The notes under the pieces were generated by a model, which was not told the origin of the DNA, did not search any database, and worked only from the letters and a program-made list of their open reading frames with translations. From Porogramme epimiltina (Eukaryota; Basidiomycota; Agaricomycetes; Polyporales; Polyporaceae), in assembly GCA_900155495.1 (NCBI GenBank), contig FTLJ01000390.1, positions 1 to 26,577 on the forward strand: a DNA stretch of 26,577 nucleotides. Direction: 5' to 3'. Below are positions 1 to 9,300 of the stretch, piece after piece (position 1 is the first letter of the stretch; every line of letters starts with the position of its first letter). A program made the translations under genes and the position numbers.

Positions 1-95
1 GGGGGGGAGGGGGGGGGGGGGGGGGGGGGGGAGGGGGAGGGGGGGGGAGGGGGGGGGGGGGGGGGGGGTGGGGGGGGGGGGGGGGGAGAGGGGGG

Positions 96-127
<32 letters not shown>

Positions 128-128
128 G
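1..128. repeat. G-homopolymer tract at contig left end
   Basis: This stretch is almost pure G, broken only by single A, T or C bases. On the plus strand it could form G-quadruplexes. It is not the TTAGGG telomere repeat expected of basidiomycetes. A homopolymer at the very edge of the window, mirrored by a C/T tract at the other edge, suggests that the assembly stopped at low-complexity sequence or that it is a read artefact. Open frames across it encode only Gly/Arg runs and are not genes. Confidence 0.9.
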
Positions 129-594
129 GCGGCCCACACCGCGCCGCGCCGCGCCCGCGCGCCCGGGGCGGGTGGCCAGCCCACGGGCTGGGCGGGGCTG
201 GGTTTTTGGCCCGCGCGACGGGCGGAATGGAACGTCCGAGGAGGGGATGCGCGTGGAGCGGGACGGATGAGGGCATGGGTGGGGGTGGGGGGGTGGCATG
301 CACATGCACTACGGGCGAAGGGGCAGAAACGGCAGACCGGACAGCAGCGAACCGCGGCCGCGGCGGGGAAGCGGGCCCGCGAGGACGGCCGCGGCCGGGC
401 GGGGTGTGGCATGGAAGCGTGGAGGGTGGGGAGGTGGGGGCGTCCGCGCGCGCGCGCTCCAGCGGTCGCCCATCCCCCCCGTCGTCTATCACGCCTAAAC
501 GCAACGGGGCAGCCGGCGCCTGCCCCCCGGCGCGGAGGCGCGGGCGTGGACGCGAGAGCCCGTGCTTCTGAGCGGCGCGCGACGCGGTCGCCGC
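129..594. other. Intergenic, GC-rich, downstream of IES1-like copy 1
   Basis: No recognisable gene. The sequence is very GC-rich with CpG runs such as the alternating CG tract near 450. All open frames are Arg/Gly/Pro-rich low-complexity products of base composition. On the minus strand this is the 3' flank of the IES1-like copy 1. A possible further 3' splice site (TTTAG near 494-498) could pair with the GTAAGC that overlaps the copy 1 stop codon. Confidence 0.6.
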
Positions 595-2725
595 TTACCG
601 GGCACCCACCGGCACCCTCGCCGTTGCCGGGAACGGCGCGAGCTCGCGCGGCGGCGTGGGCTCCTTGCCTCGGAGGCGGCTGATGATGCGCAGGCGCAAT
701 ACTGCAGCAGTGGCCACGTCCGTCAGCCAGAGGGAGAAATAGGGAGAGAAGCGAGCCGGGAGGAGGCGTGCGTACTGTAATCGAGGCGTGTATTCTCGTC
801 CGCGTACATCTCGTCATCCGAATCTAAAAGCGGGTCGGTGGACATCGAAACGTGCCAGGCCTCTGCGAGTTGCCGTTAGCTCATTCTTCGCGCTAGCGTA
901 GGACACAAGGCAACCCACGCTCGAGCATCGTCCGTTTCGGCGTATCGGGAGACGGCGGATACCGAGCTGGGTACGCGGTTCGCTGGTGCGAGGAAGACCG
1001 CAGATAGGGTTCGTTAATAAAAAGAGGGGAGTTCTGCGTGCCGTGTGTTCGCGACTTGCGCGAGTGCCTCGTCGGCTTCCCATTACTGTGTTGGAGCAGA
1101 TCGTTGGAGGGACTGGGCGGTCGACGGGGGTACGGGTCTGCAGCCGCGCGTGGAAATGAGGCAGCTTCCGGCGAGTAGACGTGTAGAGAATGTCGCCGAT
1201 ATGGCGGGGACGCAGGCGTACGCGTGTCGAAATGCTGGGGACGTGGGGACAGATGCCGCCGTAAAGGCGGCCGCCCAGGTCCTGTGGAAAAATATTGGGT
1301 GAATGTGGCTAGCGCGCGCGACCGAACCGTACGCACCTTCCAAAATGTCCTCGTCCCGATACGAATAGGACACCGAGTACTGACTTTCTGTAGGAGAGGT
1401 GTCTCGGACCCTGAAGATGGAACTAGATTCGACGAGGCCCCTACCTTTTGCTTTACCACGCCCTCTTGAGACACTTCCTTGAGGTCGCGTGAGGTCGTCT
1501 TCTGGAGTCTTGCCGAGCTCTTCTCTCGCCTTCGCCTCAAGGAAGCGTCTCCGTATATTGGTCATCTCCACGCCCCGCTGGTCTTCTTCCGGCGTATCGA
1601 TGTTCTCGGCCTGCGCCTGCTCCTGGCTCAATGGGTCGAAGGGAGGAGCCCGGTCCGGGATGTCCTCGCATGTCTGGTCGACAAAAGGATTGGACGACGC
1701 GGTTTCGTGGTAATGGTAGCAAAGCCAGAGGAACACGCGGGCTCGTGACTGCGAGGAGACGTGGACCGGTGTGAATAAGTCCAAAAACTCGATTGGGGCG
1801 CGACTGGGCGCGAAATGGCTCCTTGAAATTGCCTGTAGCGGCGCATCGATTAAACGACAGTAAGCCACATGCTGGATACGGTCATTGGCTAAACACTTGC
1901 CGAAGAATGGCTGGCAAAGACAAACAGCAGGTTGACTATGCTGGTCGGTGGGACAGTGCCCGCGCGCTAAATCCATCCACGGGGTCGGTTGCAATAAATA
2001 CATAAAAGCAGGGAGCTCACTTACGGTCCGTGTTAGCACGTCTCCGGGAGTCGTGACCATTCCCTGAGTCTCGCCAGGCAAGAAGCAGGTCTTGAGGATA
2101 TTCTTGATTCTAGGCGCGTCCTGGAGGTTATCATTTGTCTTCTGGAGCGCAGGGACGGGGTGATATGTCCGAAGAGCCGTCTTCATTTCTGGGAAGACTA
2201 GCGGGGGGATACAGAGTCAGTAGGGGCGACTTGGCATACAGCCGACAGGACGCGAGCGGCCTGGGCGCCACGGGAAGCCATGGGGGACGCGGGGAAGGGT
2301 GGACGAAGGTATAGTTAACGAAGGTGGAACTCACATGCCATTGTGGTGTTGATGCGGCCGACGTTTGAGAGGAGGGAGATCATGGCGTATTCGTTACCGA
2401 AGACCGGGGACTCCCGGACCTTGTCGCGCCATGCCTTGGCGCAGCGGGGGGAGTGGAGGAGGGCGTTCACGTAGAGGTCGCGGAAGGTGACTCTTGTACC
2501 GGCTTGATCGCCGCGAATGGTGGTGTGTGGGTCGGTGAAGACCCTGCGTTTATCGTTGAAGATGGCTTCGAGGAGGTCGTACTGAAGGTCGACGCGTGTG
2601 AGGGGCTCGCCGTCCTGGCGTTTGACGGCGAGAGTCTTCTTGTGGTGTGTCTGGGAGCTGCGTGGGTGCTTTTGTGAGGCGGCGGGGGCGGTGGGGGGCG
2701 GCTGGACGTACGCTGAGGGCGGCAT
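595..2725 (-). CDS. IES1: IES1-like INO80 complex subunit, copy 1 (7 exons, about 560 aa)
   Basis: Fungal Ies1 belongs to the nuclear INO80 chromatin-remodelling complex. Exons in coding order are 2725-2335, 2197-2025, 1966-1901, 1832-1337, 1281-919, 862-776 and 701-595; the phases all agree. Visible family blocks are KRQDGEPLTRVDLQYDLL, DLYVNALLHSPRC, NVGRINTTMAFFPEMK, YHPVPALQK, QDAPRIKN, RAGTVPPTSIVNLLFV and FLDLFTP, followed by a Ser/Pro/Arg/His-rich disordered region and a C-terminal RLRGKEPTP block. Introns are 55-138 nt; the one at 1900-1833 is GC-AG. The frame is open upstream to about 2812 but has no ATG there, so I chose the ATG at 2725; an upstream leader exon, as in copy 2, is possible. 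The last exon and the Gln-Ala-Trp-His block were recovered by comparison with copy 2 at 24227-26215. Family assignment rests on remembered motifs, not a search. Confidence 0.75.
1833..1900 (-). other. GC-AG intron in IES1-like copy 1
   Basis: Reading the minus strand, exon 3 ends in CATTCTTCG and the intron opens with GCAAGT, a typical GC-donor sequence, and closes with CTACAG. Using it gives a phase-0 junction His-Ser-Ser/Ala-Ile-Ser-Arg-Ser-His-Phe, which aligns residue for residue with copy 2 (His-Ala-Met/Ser-Val-Ala-Ser-Lys-His-Phe), where the same intron position has a GT donor. The nearby GT gives the wrong phase. Confidence 0.65.
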
Positions 2726-3837
2726 GGTCGACCGGGGGAGCTGGGGAGGAGAGGGGGAGCGGGGAGGGGCTGATGGGCAGGCTGGAGGGGATCCAAACGT
2801 TGTTTCCGCCACATTTACGGCACGAGCCCCCGATTGGATCTCGTAGCGTGCACCCTCGCCGGGTCTATATCACGTTAATGAATTTCAAGCAAAGGCAGCG
2901 TTCACACCGCGCAGAGCTGGCTGCTTCACACCCCAAATCAGAAAATACGCTAGATGCACGGCTCACGCTCGGTGCAGCCACGTCCCCGCCCCCCATCCCC
3001 GCCCCAGCCCAGGCGCGGGCCGCGTCCCGCCCAGTCCCTCGCCCCTCCCGCCCCCGTCTAGCCCTCCGACTCCGACTCCCTGCCACTCCCTGCCAGCTGT
3101 CTACCGCCCCCTCGGCCCCGTCTTCCCGCGAAGCCCCCGTCTCCTCGCGATCGCCTCAGTCTCCATCGTCCCAGCCCGTCCCAGCACAGCGCACACGGCG
3201 TCGACGTCATACCCACCCCGCGCCTCCCGCTCGCCGCCTCGACCACCTCCCCGCCCGCGGCCCCGCGCCCGCACCCGCACCCACCCTCGCCTGGCCGCCA
3301 CCGCGGCGCCCTCGCCTGCCAGCTATCAACCGCCGCAAAGGACGCGGGTCGGGTCCCGAGAACGGCGCGCTTCCCGCGTCCGGATCCATCAGAGACAAAG
3401 ACGTCTTCGGCCATACACCCCTCGGCTCTCCCGCTCCTCATCTTCAGATGACCCCCTCCGCGCAGCGCTAGGTGCGCCCATCCGCAATCCAGCCCCGAAG
3501 CCCCTCCGCCCGCCCGCCACGCCGGACACGGACGCGGGCGCGGACGCGACGCCCAGGCAGGCTTGATCGGCGACGGCTCCCATGGAACGCCCCAGTCGTA
3601 CGCCCACCGTGCCAATCTAACTCAGCGTTTGATCCCAAGAAAAGGGCCTCAACGCCGCCGCCCTCGATCCGGATTGGCCAGACGCCTTTAGGATTAACAC
3701 CTGACTCCGACTCCCAACCCCGCGCCCCTCCCCAGACCAGCCCCTCCCGCTGCGAATCCCCTCGATATATCCATCCCCCTCCTCTCCCGCGCACGTAACA
3801 TCTCCGACGCCCGTGATGCCCTCACACTCTTCCACCC
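2726..3837. other. Intergenic, 5' flank of IES1-like copy 1, C-rich
   Basis: This holds the presumed promoter and 5' leader of the minus-strand IES1-like gene. On the minus strand a TATA-like GATATAGAC lies at about 2873-2865, roughly 140 nt before the chosen ATG. From 2980 to 3550 the plus strand is extremely C-rich, with Pro/Arg/Ala-only open frames in several frames. I see no domain or credible splice pattern in it. Confidence 0.5.
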
Positions 3838-4142
3838 GTGTCCTCCCCGGGTAACTGCGCGTCGAAGCCGATGCCCGGCTCAAAACGCCGTCGCCCCTCC
3901 CCCAGCTTCCCAATCTGGATGTGGAAGAACGGAGTGATCATGTCGCCATTCACTGTCCAGCCCGGGTCCCACAACATCCGCGGCCTCCTGGCCACCGACA
4001 ATCCTGCTGACGTCGCCCACTCCCTACGGCACGGATCTCTTCCTCGAGCCCTCCACCGGCCTAGGGCGTCGTCGAGTCCCTCCAGAACGCGCCCGTGCTG
4101 CCTGGGAGGGCTCCATACGCACGACGTTTCTCCGCTATCTCT

Positions 4143-4545
4143 CGACAATGTGCACGCCATTCGGCGCATCGGCTTCGAACGTTTCGGCGACGGCGCGACG
4201 AGATACGTGTACGAAACACAGTTTGGGCCAAACAAGGTATGACCCCGCCCGTGACTTCCCCTTACGGCAAGGAACCTCACTCGCCCTCCCCTCGTTTTAG
4301 GATTGCCACCGGGTGGCCGTCGAAAATCCTAAGTCTCTCTTAGTTAATCGCGCAGGGGCTTCCAGAACGGAGGGGGGGTGCCTAAGAGCGACTGCGACCG
4401 GCCCCGCGAAGACCAGCTCGTTGCGGAAATGAACCCGCCCGTGGCCCCAAGGTCGGAGAAGGGGCACCGCGCAGCCGCGCTGGCAGAAGACGAATTACCC
4501 TGGCACTCGCGCTATGTCGGCGCTGTTCGAAGGGCTTCGTCTTAG
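4143..4545 (+). pseudogene. Decayed protein-kinase-like relic
   Basis: A plausible exon ends in Phe-Gly-Asp-Gly-Ala-Thr-Arg-Tyr-Val-Tyr-Glu (about 4180-4215), which resembles a kinase glycine-rich loop. A 64-nt intron with GTATGA donor and TTTTAG acceptor (4237-4300) joins it in phase 0 to an exon reading RVAVENPKSLLVN. In kinases the VAVK lysine binds ATP; here the residue is Glu. The reading then meets seven G at 4372-4378, after which the open frame is one of the other frames (VPKSDCDRPREDQLVAEMN) until a stop at 4543-4545. No catalytic HRD or DFG motif follows. I read this as a broken remnant, but resemblance to kinases is weak and could be chance. Confidence 0.3.
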
Positions 4546-4646
4546 CGCCGCGCTCACACGTCCGCCTCCCCCATGACAGCGAAGGAGATTTCGCGAGCAC
4601 TCCGCTTAGCGACATCGCGCACTTCTTGGGCTGCCCCTCCCCCTAA

Positions 4647-4904
4647 GCTGACGCCGACGCGCGCCGAGCGAAGATCGCCACGTCGGAGTGTGATTTATAT
4701 GTTGGCTGCGCGAGAGCGGCCGACATGGGGCGAAAACGCGGTATGTCACCCCGCAACGTGGTGTTTCTTTCTCATGTGCACCCAGCGTTAGACGATAGCA
4801 ATGTCGTCCGCCCCTGCCGCGAGGCATTAGGTGCCGATCAGGTGTTCAACATAGGCTTCTTGACGAACAGGGGGGACAGGTCAGTGCGGGACGGTCAGAG
4901 TTAA
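4647..4904 (+). other. Unrecognised open frame, possible exon or relic
   Basis: This frame is open between stops at 4644 and 4902, with its first ATG at 4725 (59 aa from there). The peptide does not look like compositional noise: it includes SPRNVVFLSHVHPALDDS, CREALGAD and VFNIGFLTNRGD. A GTCAGT donor candidate at 4880 and CACAG acceptor at 4931-4935 follow, but no joining keeps a long frame open. Further fragments, such as NAGISTSLENIF near 5000 and LPAVTNYIVSRGRGPPKPE near 5050, sit in other frames. I do not recognise the family. It may be a relic of the same decayed locus as the kinase-like piece upstream. Confidence 0.25.
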
Positions 4905-6153
4905 ATGACGCTTGACACGCTCATGTGGGACACAGTTGATACAGTAGTCACCGTTGCCAATGACTGGGGCCATTCCTAGCTTATGTTCACATGATGAACG
5001 CCGGCATTAGCACTTCTCTTGAAAATATATTCTGTCAGGTGGACTGCCAGCCGTGACAAACTACATTGTCAGTCGCGGGCGAGGCCCACCGAAACCGGAG
5101 GTGCCCTTCACGCTCGAACCTGCACGTACTCGTACATCCCGATCGTCGACATCAACTCAATCCGCAACTTGTTGAACCGACTGCACTAACAGCGATCCAC
5201 CAGGGCTATTTTCGGGCGATGAGCCGCAATCCCAACACACCACACACTCCACAAAGTGCTGTGCTGCCCAAAAATGTGATGGCATTCCGCACGTCCGGGA
5301 ATCAAGAGGCGTGCAGCCCCTGGAGGTCGAGGATACCTGGACGGAACCGACGAGGGCGTCCTAGCCGTTCCCGTTCGCATTGTGATCTCCGTTTTGCCGA
5401 AATGATCAGGCCCTGGGAGGAACAAGTGCGCATAGTGACAATGACGACATGTCTCTCGGGTCAGTTCCTATGACATACGCCCAGTATGTTTTCCCCGCCG
5501 AGTCTCAAACCACACGCGTTTGCGCGCTTACTGGTGCCGGTGAAACCCCGCACATCTATCTGTCCCTCCAGCCGTTCTTGTGTTTGGGTTTATGGAGACC
5601 GCTCGTTCCGCCGAGGCTCAATGCTCGCAATCACGTTCCCAAAATACTACGCGCGCAGCGGACCCGCCCCGCCGACAACGATCAACTGCTTGCATCTACA
5701 GACGGGCCCACGCTGTGCACGAGCAGGCATCTTTGTGGATGATCATCAGCCCGCCGCGCCCGCCCATTGGCTCCCCACGCCCCTGCAGATAGAGCGGAAT
5801 TCCCGGGCCCGCGCGCTCACCCGCGGTGTGCCCAGGAGGCTCTGACGACGGGACAGAGGGCTCCCTGATTCAGATGGCGGAGGCGCGACCACGTCCAAGG
5901 GAACTCAAATGCGCCGCCCCAGCCCTGCCCGCGCGCCGCGCCGCCCCCTTCCTGGAGACCAGGTTCGTCCGCCGCCGCGTCCTGCCCGCCCGGCTGGGCT
6001 CTTCCCCGTTCTTGTCCCTCCTTCTATTACCCTTTCCTTTTCTCCTTCCCCCTTCTTCTAATACTTTCTTCTCCCCTACCCCCATCCCCTTTCGCTTTCG
6101 CCTTCGCCCAACCCGCGCGGGATGCTGGGCATCCTCGTCGGCCCTTTACCTCT
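4905..6153. other. Intergenic, with pyrimidine-rich promoter tract
   Basis: Beyond short fragments of possibly decayed coding sequence to about 5170, no gene is supportable. From about 5990 to 6110 the plus strand becomes a long C/T tract (cttcttctaatactttctt-type sequence), a common feature of fungal core promoters, and it ends about 45 nt before the ATG of the membrane-protein gene at 6154. Confidence 0.5.
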
Positions 6154-8506
6154 ATGACTTTCGCGCTCCTTACTTTCGCTACACACCCCACCGCTTTTAA
6201 TCTCCCGCACCTCCTGACCGCCCTCCTCACAGCGCTCCTCCTCCTCCCCGCCCTCTGCGCGGGCGCCCCGTCCAACGCGACCCTCCGGTTCGACAGCCCG
6301 CTCGTCTCGTTCTCGCAGGGATGGAGCGTCTCGACCTTTGAGGGCCAGCAGTTCGCCTTCGCGAACGGGCTGAACGACGTCGTGCAGGTCGACTTGCCCC
6401 GTGAGTCCTCTCTCTCCCTCCCGAAGTTCCTCCCCTCCCCCCTCCCTACCCCCTTCCTCGTGCGTCGAACCCGCCACGCCCCGACCTCCCCGCCTCGGGG
6501 ACGGAGCCCGCACGGCCCGCTCCGCGTCGCGTTGTCGACGATTCCGGGGCGCGCGATCGCGCCGCGGGGAGGCTATGACGCCAACCCGAGATCTCCTCTC
6601 TTTATGGGCGCCTATTATAACCCTTCACGCATTCTCTCTTCTCGCGGGTCGCTGACGCGCGCCACCTCGTTTTGGGGGGATGAACTCCAGAGAACACGTC
6701 CGCGGTGTTCTACCAGGGCTTCCGCATCGCGCGCGGGGCGCTGTACTTTGCGTGCGTGGACTGCACGTCGACGAGCGACCGCGGGCCCAACATCGTCGCG
6801 GTCGACGCGCACGACGCCACAGAGAGCGGGGCGGAGCCTCCGGTGAGTCTTGTTCGCAACCTCGCAATCGGCGTCCGCGCTGCCCCTTCGTCGCGCGGGG
6901 CAACGAGCGGCGCCGTGCTGGCTCCACACGCGCTGACGGTGGGAGCAGCGCGGCTGCGCCGTCGCGCGTTTCGAGAGCGCACCGCTGTGGCTGGGTGGCT
7001 GATGCCGCGGGACAGGACACACTCTTTTCGTTCACGGACCTCGACTCGACCCAACCGCACACCCTGCGCGTCGTCAATCTCGCCGACAGTCGCTTCAACT
7101 TCACGAGCCAGGTCACGTTCGACGCCGTCGTGGTGACCATCGAGGGCACAGGTGCGTCGCGCTTCCCTTCCTTTCTTGCGTCCCGTTCCCCACTATCCCA
7201 TGCCCATTCCTTGGAGCCCGTCACACGGTCTCCAAGCGTATCACTGTTGACGGACCGCGCTGACTCGGCGTTCATCACGCCCCCCGCAGACGACAACACC
7301 ACGACCACTACGGATGCCACCACTTCCACCACGACTGGTAGCTTCACTACATTATCTACCGTCGTCGCCACCGCTGTCCACGGGCCGGTCCGCCCCACGA
7401 GTGCGGGCGATGGCGGGGCTACCACTACCACCTCCGCCACCTCCGCCAAAAGTACGTCCTCGGCGGCCGGGGGCGCGACGAACACGAGCCCGAGCACAGC
7501 GAGCAGCCCCACCACGGCGCCCACCACCACCAGTGCAGCGCCCACAGGCACGGACACGAGCGCCTCGCAGTCGGGGCAGACTTCGAGCTCCGGCGGTCCC
7601 ACTGGCACCACGGGCGGGGGCGGATCGCAGACGAATGCTCCCACAACCTCTGTGACGGACTCCTCGCCCTCCGGGACGAGCACGGGCACGGCGGGGAGCT
7701 CTTCCGGCACTGGCGGCTCCAATCCGACGAGTTCTGGCTCCAACCCCTCCGGCACGGGGCCCAATTCCTCAGGCTCAGGCGGCAACCCGACGGGCACAGG
7801 CCCCAACGGTGGCCCGACCACCACTCAGCCCAACGGTTCGAGCGGGACGGGCACTAGCACCGGCGCCGGCTCGCAGTCCACCAACACCGCCTCCAACGGG
7901 CCCGACTCGAGCGACGGCGGCGGGGGCAACAGCAGCAGCAGCAAGGGCGGCGTGTCCAAGCCCGTCATCATCGCCGTCGCCGTCGTCGCCGCGCTCCTCG
8001 TCCTCGCGCTCCTCGCCGCGATCGTCTACCTCCTCGTGCGCAACCAGCCCGCGCGCGGCGCCGCAGCCGGCGACCCCGAGGGCGACGCCGCGCTCATCAT
8101 GCGCGCCGCGGCCGTTAGTGGCGCCTCGCCCGTCAGCGTCGCACCCCCCGGGAGCCCCGCCATCCTCGGGCCCCCCGCCTTCGCCGCGGGGGGCCCGCCC
8201 GTGCTCCCCCCGATCCGCCCGCAGAACCCGTTCGCGGACACGGTCCCGCCGGACGTGCCCCTCGACTCGCCCACGGTCGCGGACGTGCTCGCCCAGCCGC
8301 CGCCCCGCCCGCCGCGTGAGTGCCCTTCTTTTAAATCCCGTTTGCTCGCGTTTCCGGAATGCGAAGAACTACCGCTGACGGCCCCGTTCGCGTTCGCAGC
8401 CCCACCCGTACCCCCGAGGAGCCCGCTGAGGACGCAAATGTTCAGTCCGACGCAGCCGTGGCTCACTCGCGTGCCGCGGACCCCGTCTCCCACCACCCCG
8501 GTATAG
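6154..8506 (+). CDS. Secreted/single-pass membrane protein with Ser/Thr-rich stalk (5 exons, 555 aa)
   Basis: Exons are 6154-6400, 6691-6842, 7016-7151, 7290-8315 and 8400-8506, with consistent phases and an exact multiple of three. Residues 1-39 form a signal peptide with the hydrophobic core LLTALLTALLLLPALCAGA. Residues 40-178 look like the beta-sandwich ectodomain common in basidiomycete surface proteins, with N-glycosylation sequons Asn-Ala-Thr, Asn-Thr-Ser and Asn-Phe-Thr and a CVDC pair. Residues 179-400 are a Ser/Thr/Gly/Pro-rich stalk, likely O-mannosylated. A transmembrane helix (about 404-427, VIIAVAVVAALLVLALLAAI) leads to a Pro-rich cytosolic tail of about 128 residues. The plan resembles Wsc/Mid2-type wall sensors, but no cysteine-rich WSC domain is visible, so function is open. 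The ORF is convergent with the hydrolase gene downstream. Confidence 0.8.
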
Positions 8507-9300
8507 ATGCGCAGGAGCTGGTGGTGGCTCCCGATCCCCCGCTGCCCGATGGACGTTATGGACACTGTGATGGACACTGCTGTGCTGGGTGCCAGTATTG
8601 TAGCGATTACTACTTGTCTTTGTTGCTTTACCCACTATACCACTCTTTCGTTCGCGCCGGCACTTGCTTTGGCGCTGAGCGGCCTCCCTCCCCGAGGGAC
8701 CCACAGCCTAAGGTTCAGAGAAAGAAAGCGGGCTGGTGGCATTTTGAGGTATACGTGCGTGCGTAGCGAGCGGGCGAGCGAGCGAAGGTGGGTGTGTGTA
8801 CGTAAGGGGGGCAGAGCGCGAACGAAGTTGTACACCGAATTCAAACCAGATAAAGTATGTTGTATGCGTCGACATCCTCCCCTTCCCCACACCCCCTCCG
8901 GGGGGTCTCCAAATCCTACACGAAATTACGAAGCGTCGATGATAAAGGGGTGAGAAAAGGGCGGCGAGGGCCATTAATCCGAACAGAGCTCGTGAGGGGT
9001 GGCGCGTAGCGTAGCGTATGTAAGTGAGGTATGGTCGCTAATCGAACGGGCGGAGGGGTAAAAACGGTATGGGATACAGTGAACGTGGATAATGATTAGA
9101 CAGCGAGGGAACCGCAAAGGGAGGTATCTGCAGGAACAGGTATGTAATCCAACAACCACGGAAGTGGATAAGGCGACGGCAGCCAAGCAAGCGGAGTAAA
9201 ACCAAAGAAGCGAAAAAACACTAGCAACCACGGCATCTACGCTCATTCCCCTGCAGAGACACAGCCGGACGCGCTCTCGTCAGCCACACGCACTTCATCG
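8507..9300. other. Convergent 3' intergenic region
   Basis: This 794-bp stretch separates the stops of the membrane-protein gene (plus) and the hydrolase gene (minus) and should hold both 3' untranslated regions. I see no coding sequence with family motifs. A short GAGCGAGC-type repeat lies at 8766-8785. Confidence 0.6.

Noticed and set aside
1..128. Telomere at the left edge
   Set aside because: No TTAGGG or related repeat; the sequence is a G homopolymer with sporadic other bases.
893..918. End of IES1-like copy 1 at the TAG at 893-895
   Set aside because: Splicing at the GTGGGT donor at 918 in phase 1 leads to exons whose products match the C-terminus of copy 2, so the stop is intronic.
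2726..2814. Starting copy 1 at 2812
   Set aside because: The triplet at 2812-2810 is GTG, not ATG, and the ATG at 2814 is in another frame. The first in-frame ATG is at 2725.
2647..3471. 274-aa plus-strand open frame upstream of IES1-like copy 1
   Set aside because: Pro/Arg/Ala low complexity from a C-rich tract, and it overlaps copy 1 exon 1 antisense.
6625..7824. 399-aa minus-strand open frame opposite the membrane protein
   Set aside because: It is Val/Pro/Glu-rich antisense of the Ser/Thr stalk; the plus strand has signal peptide, introns and transmembrane helix.
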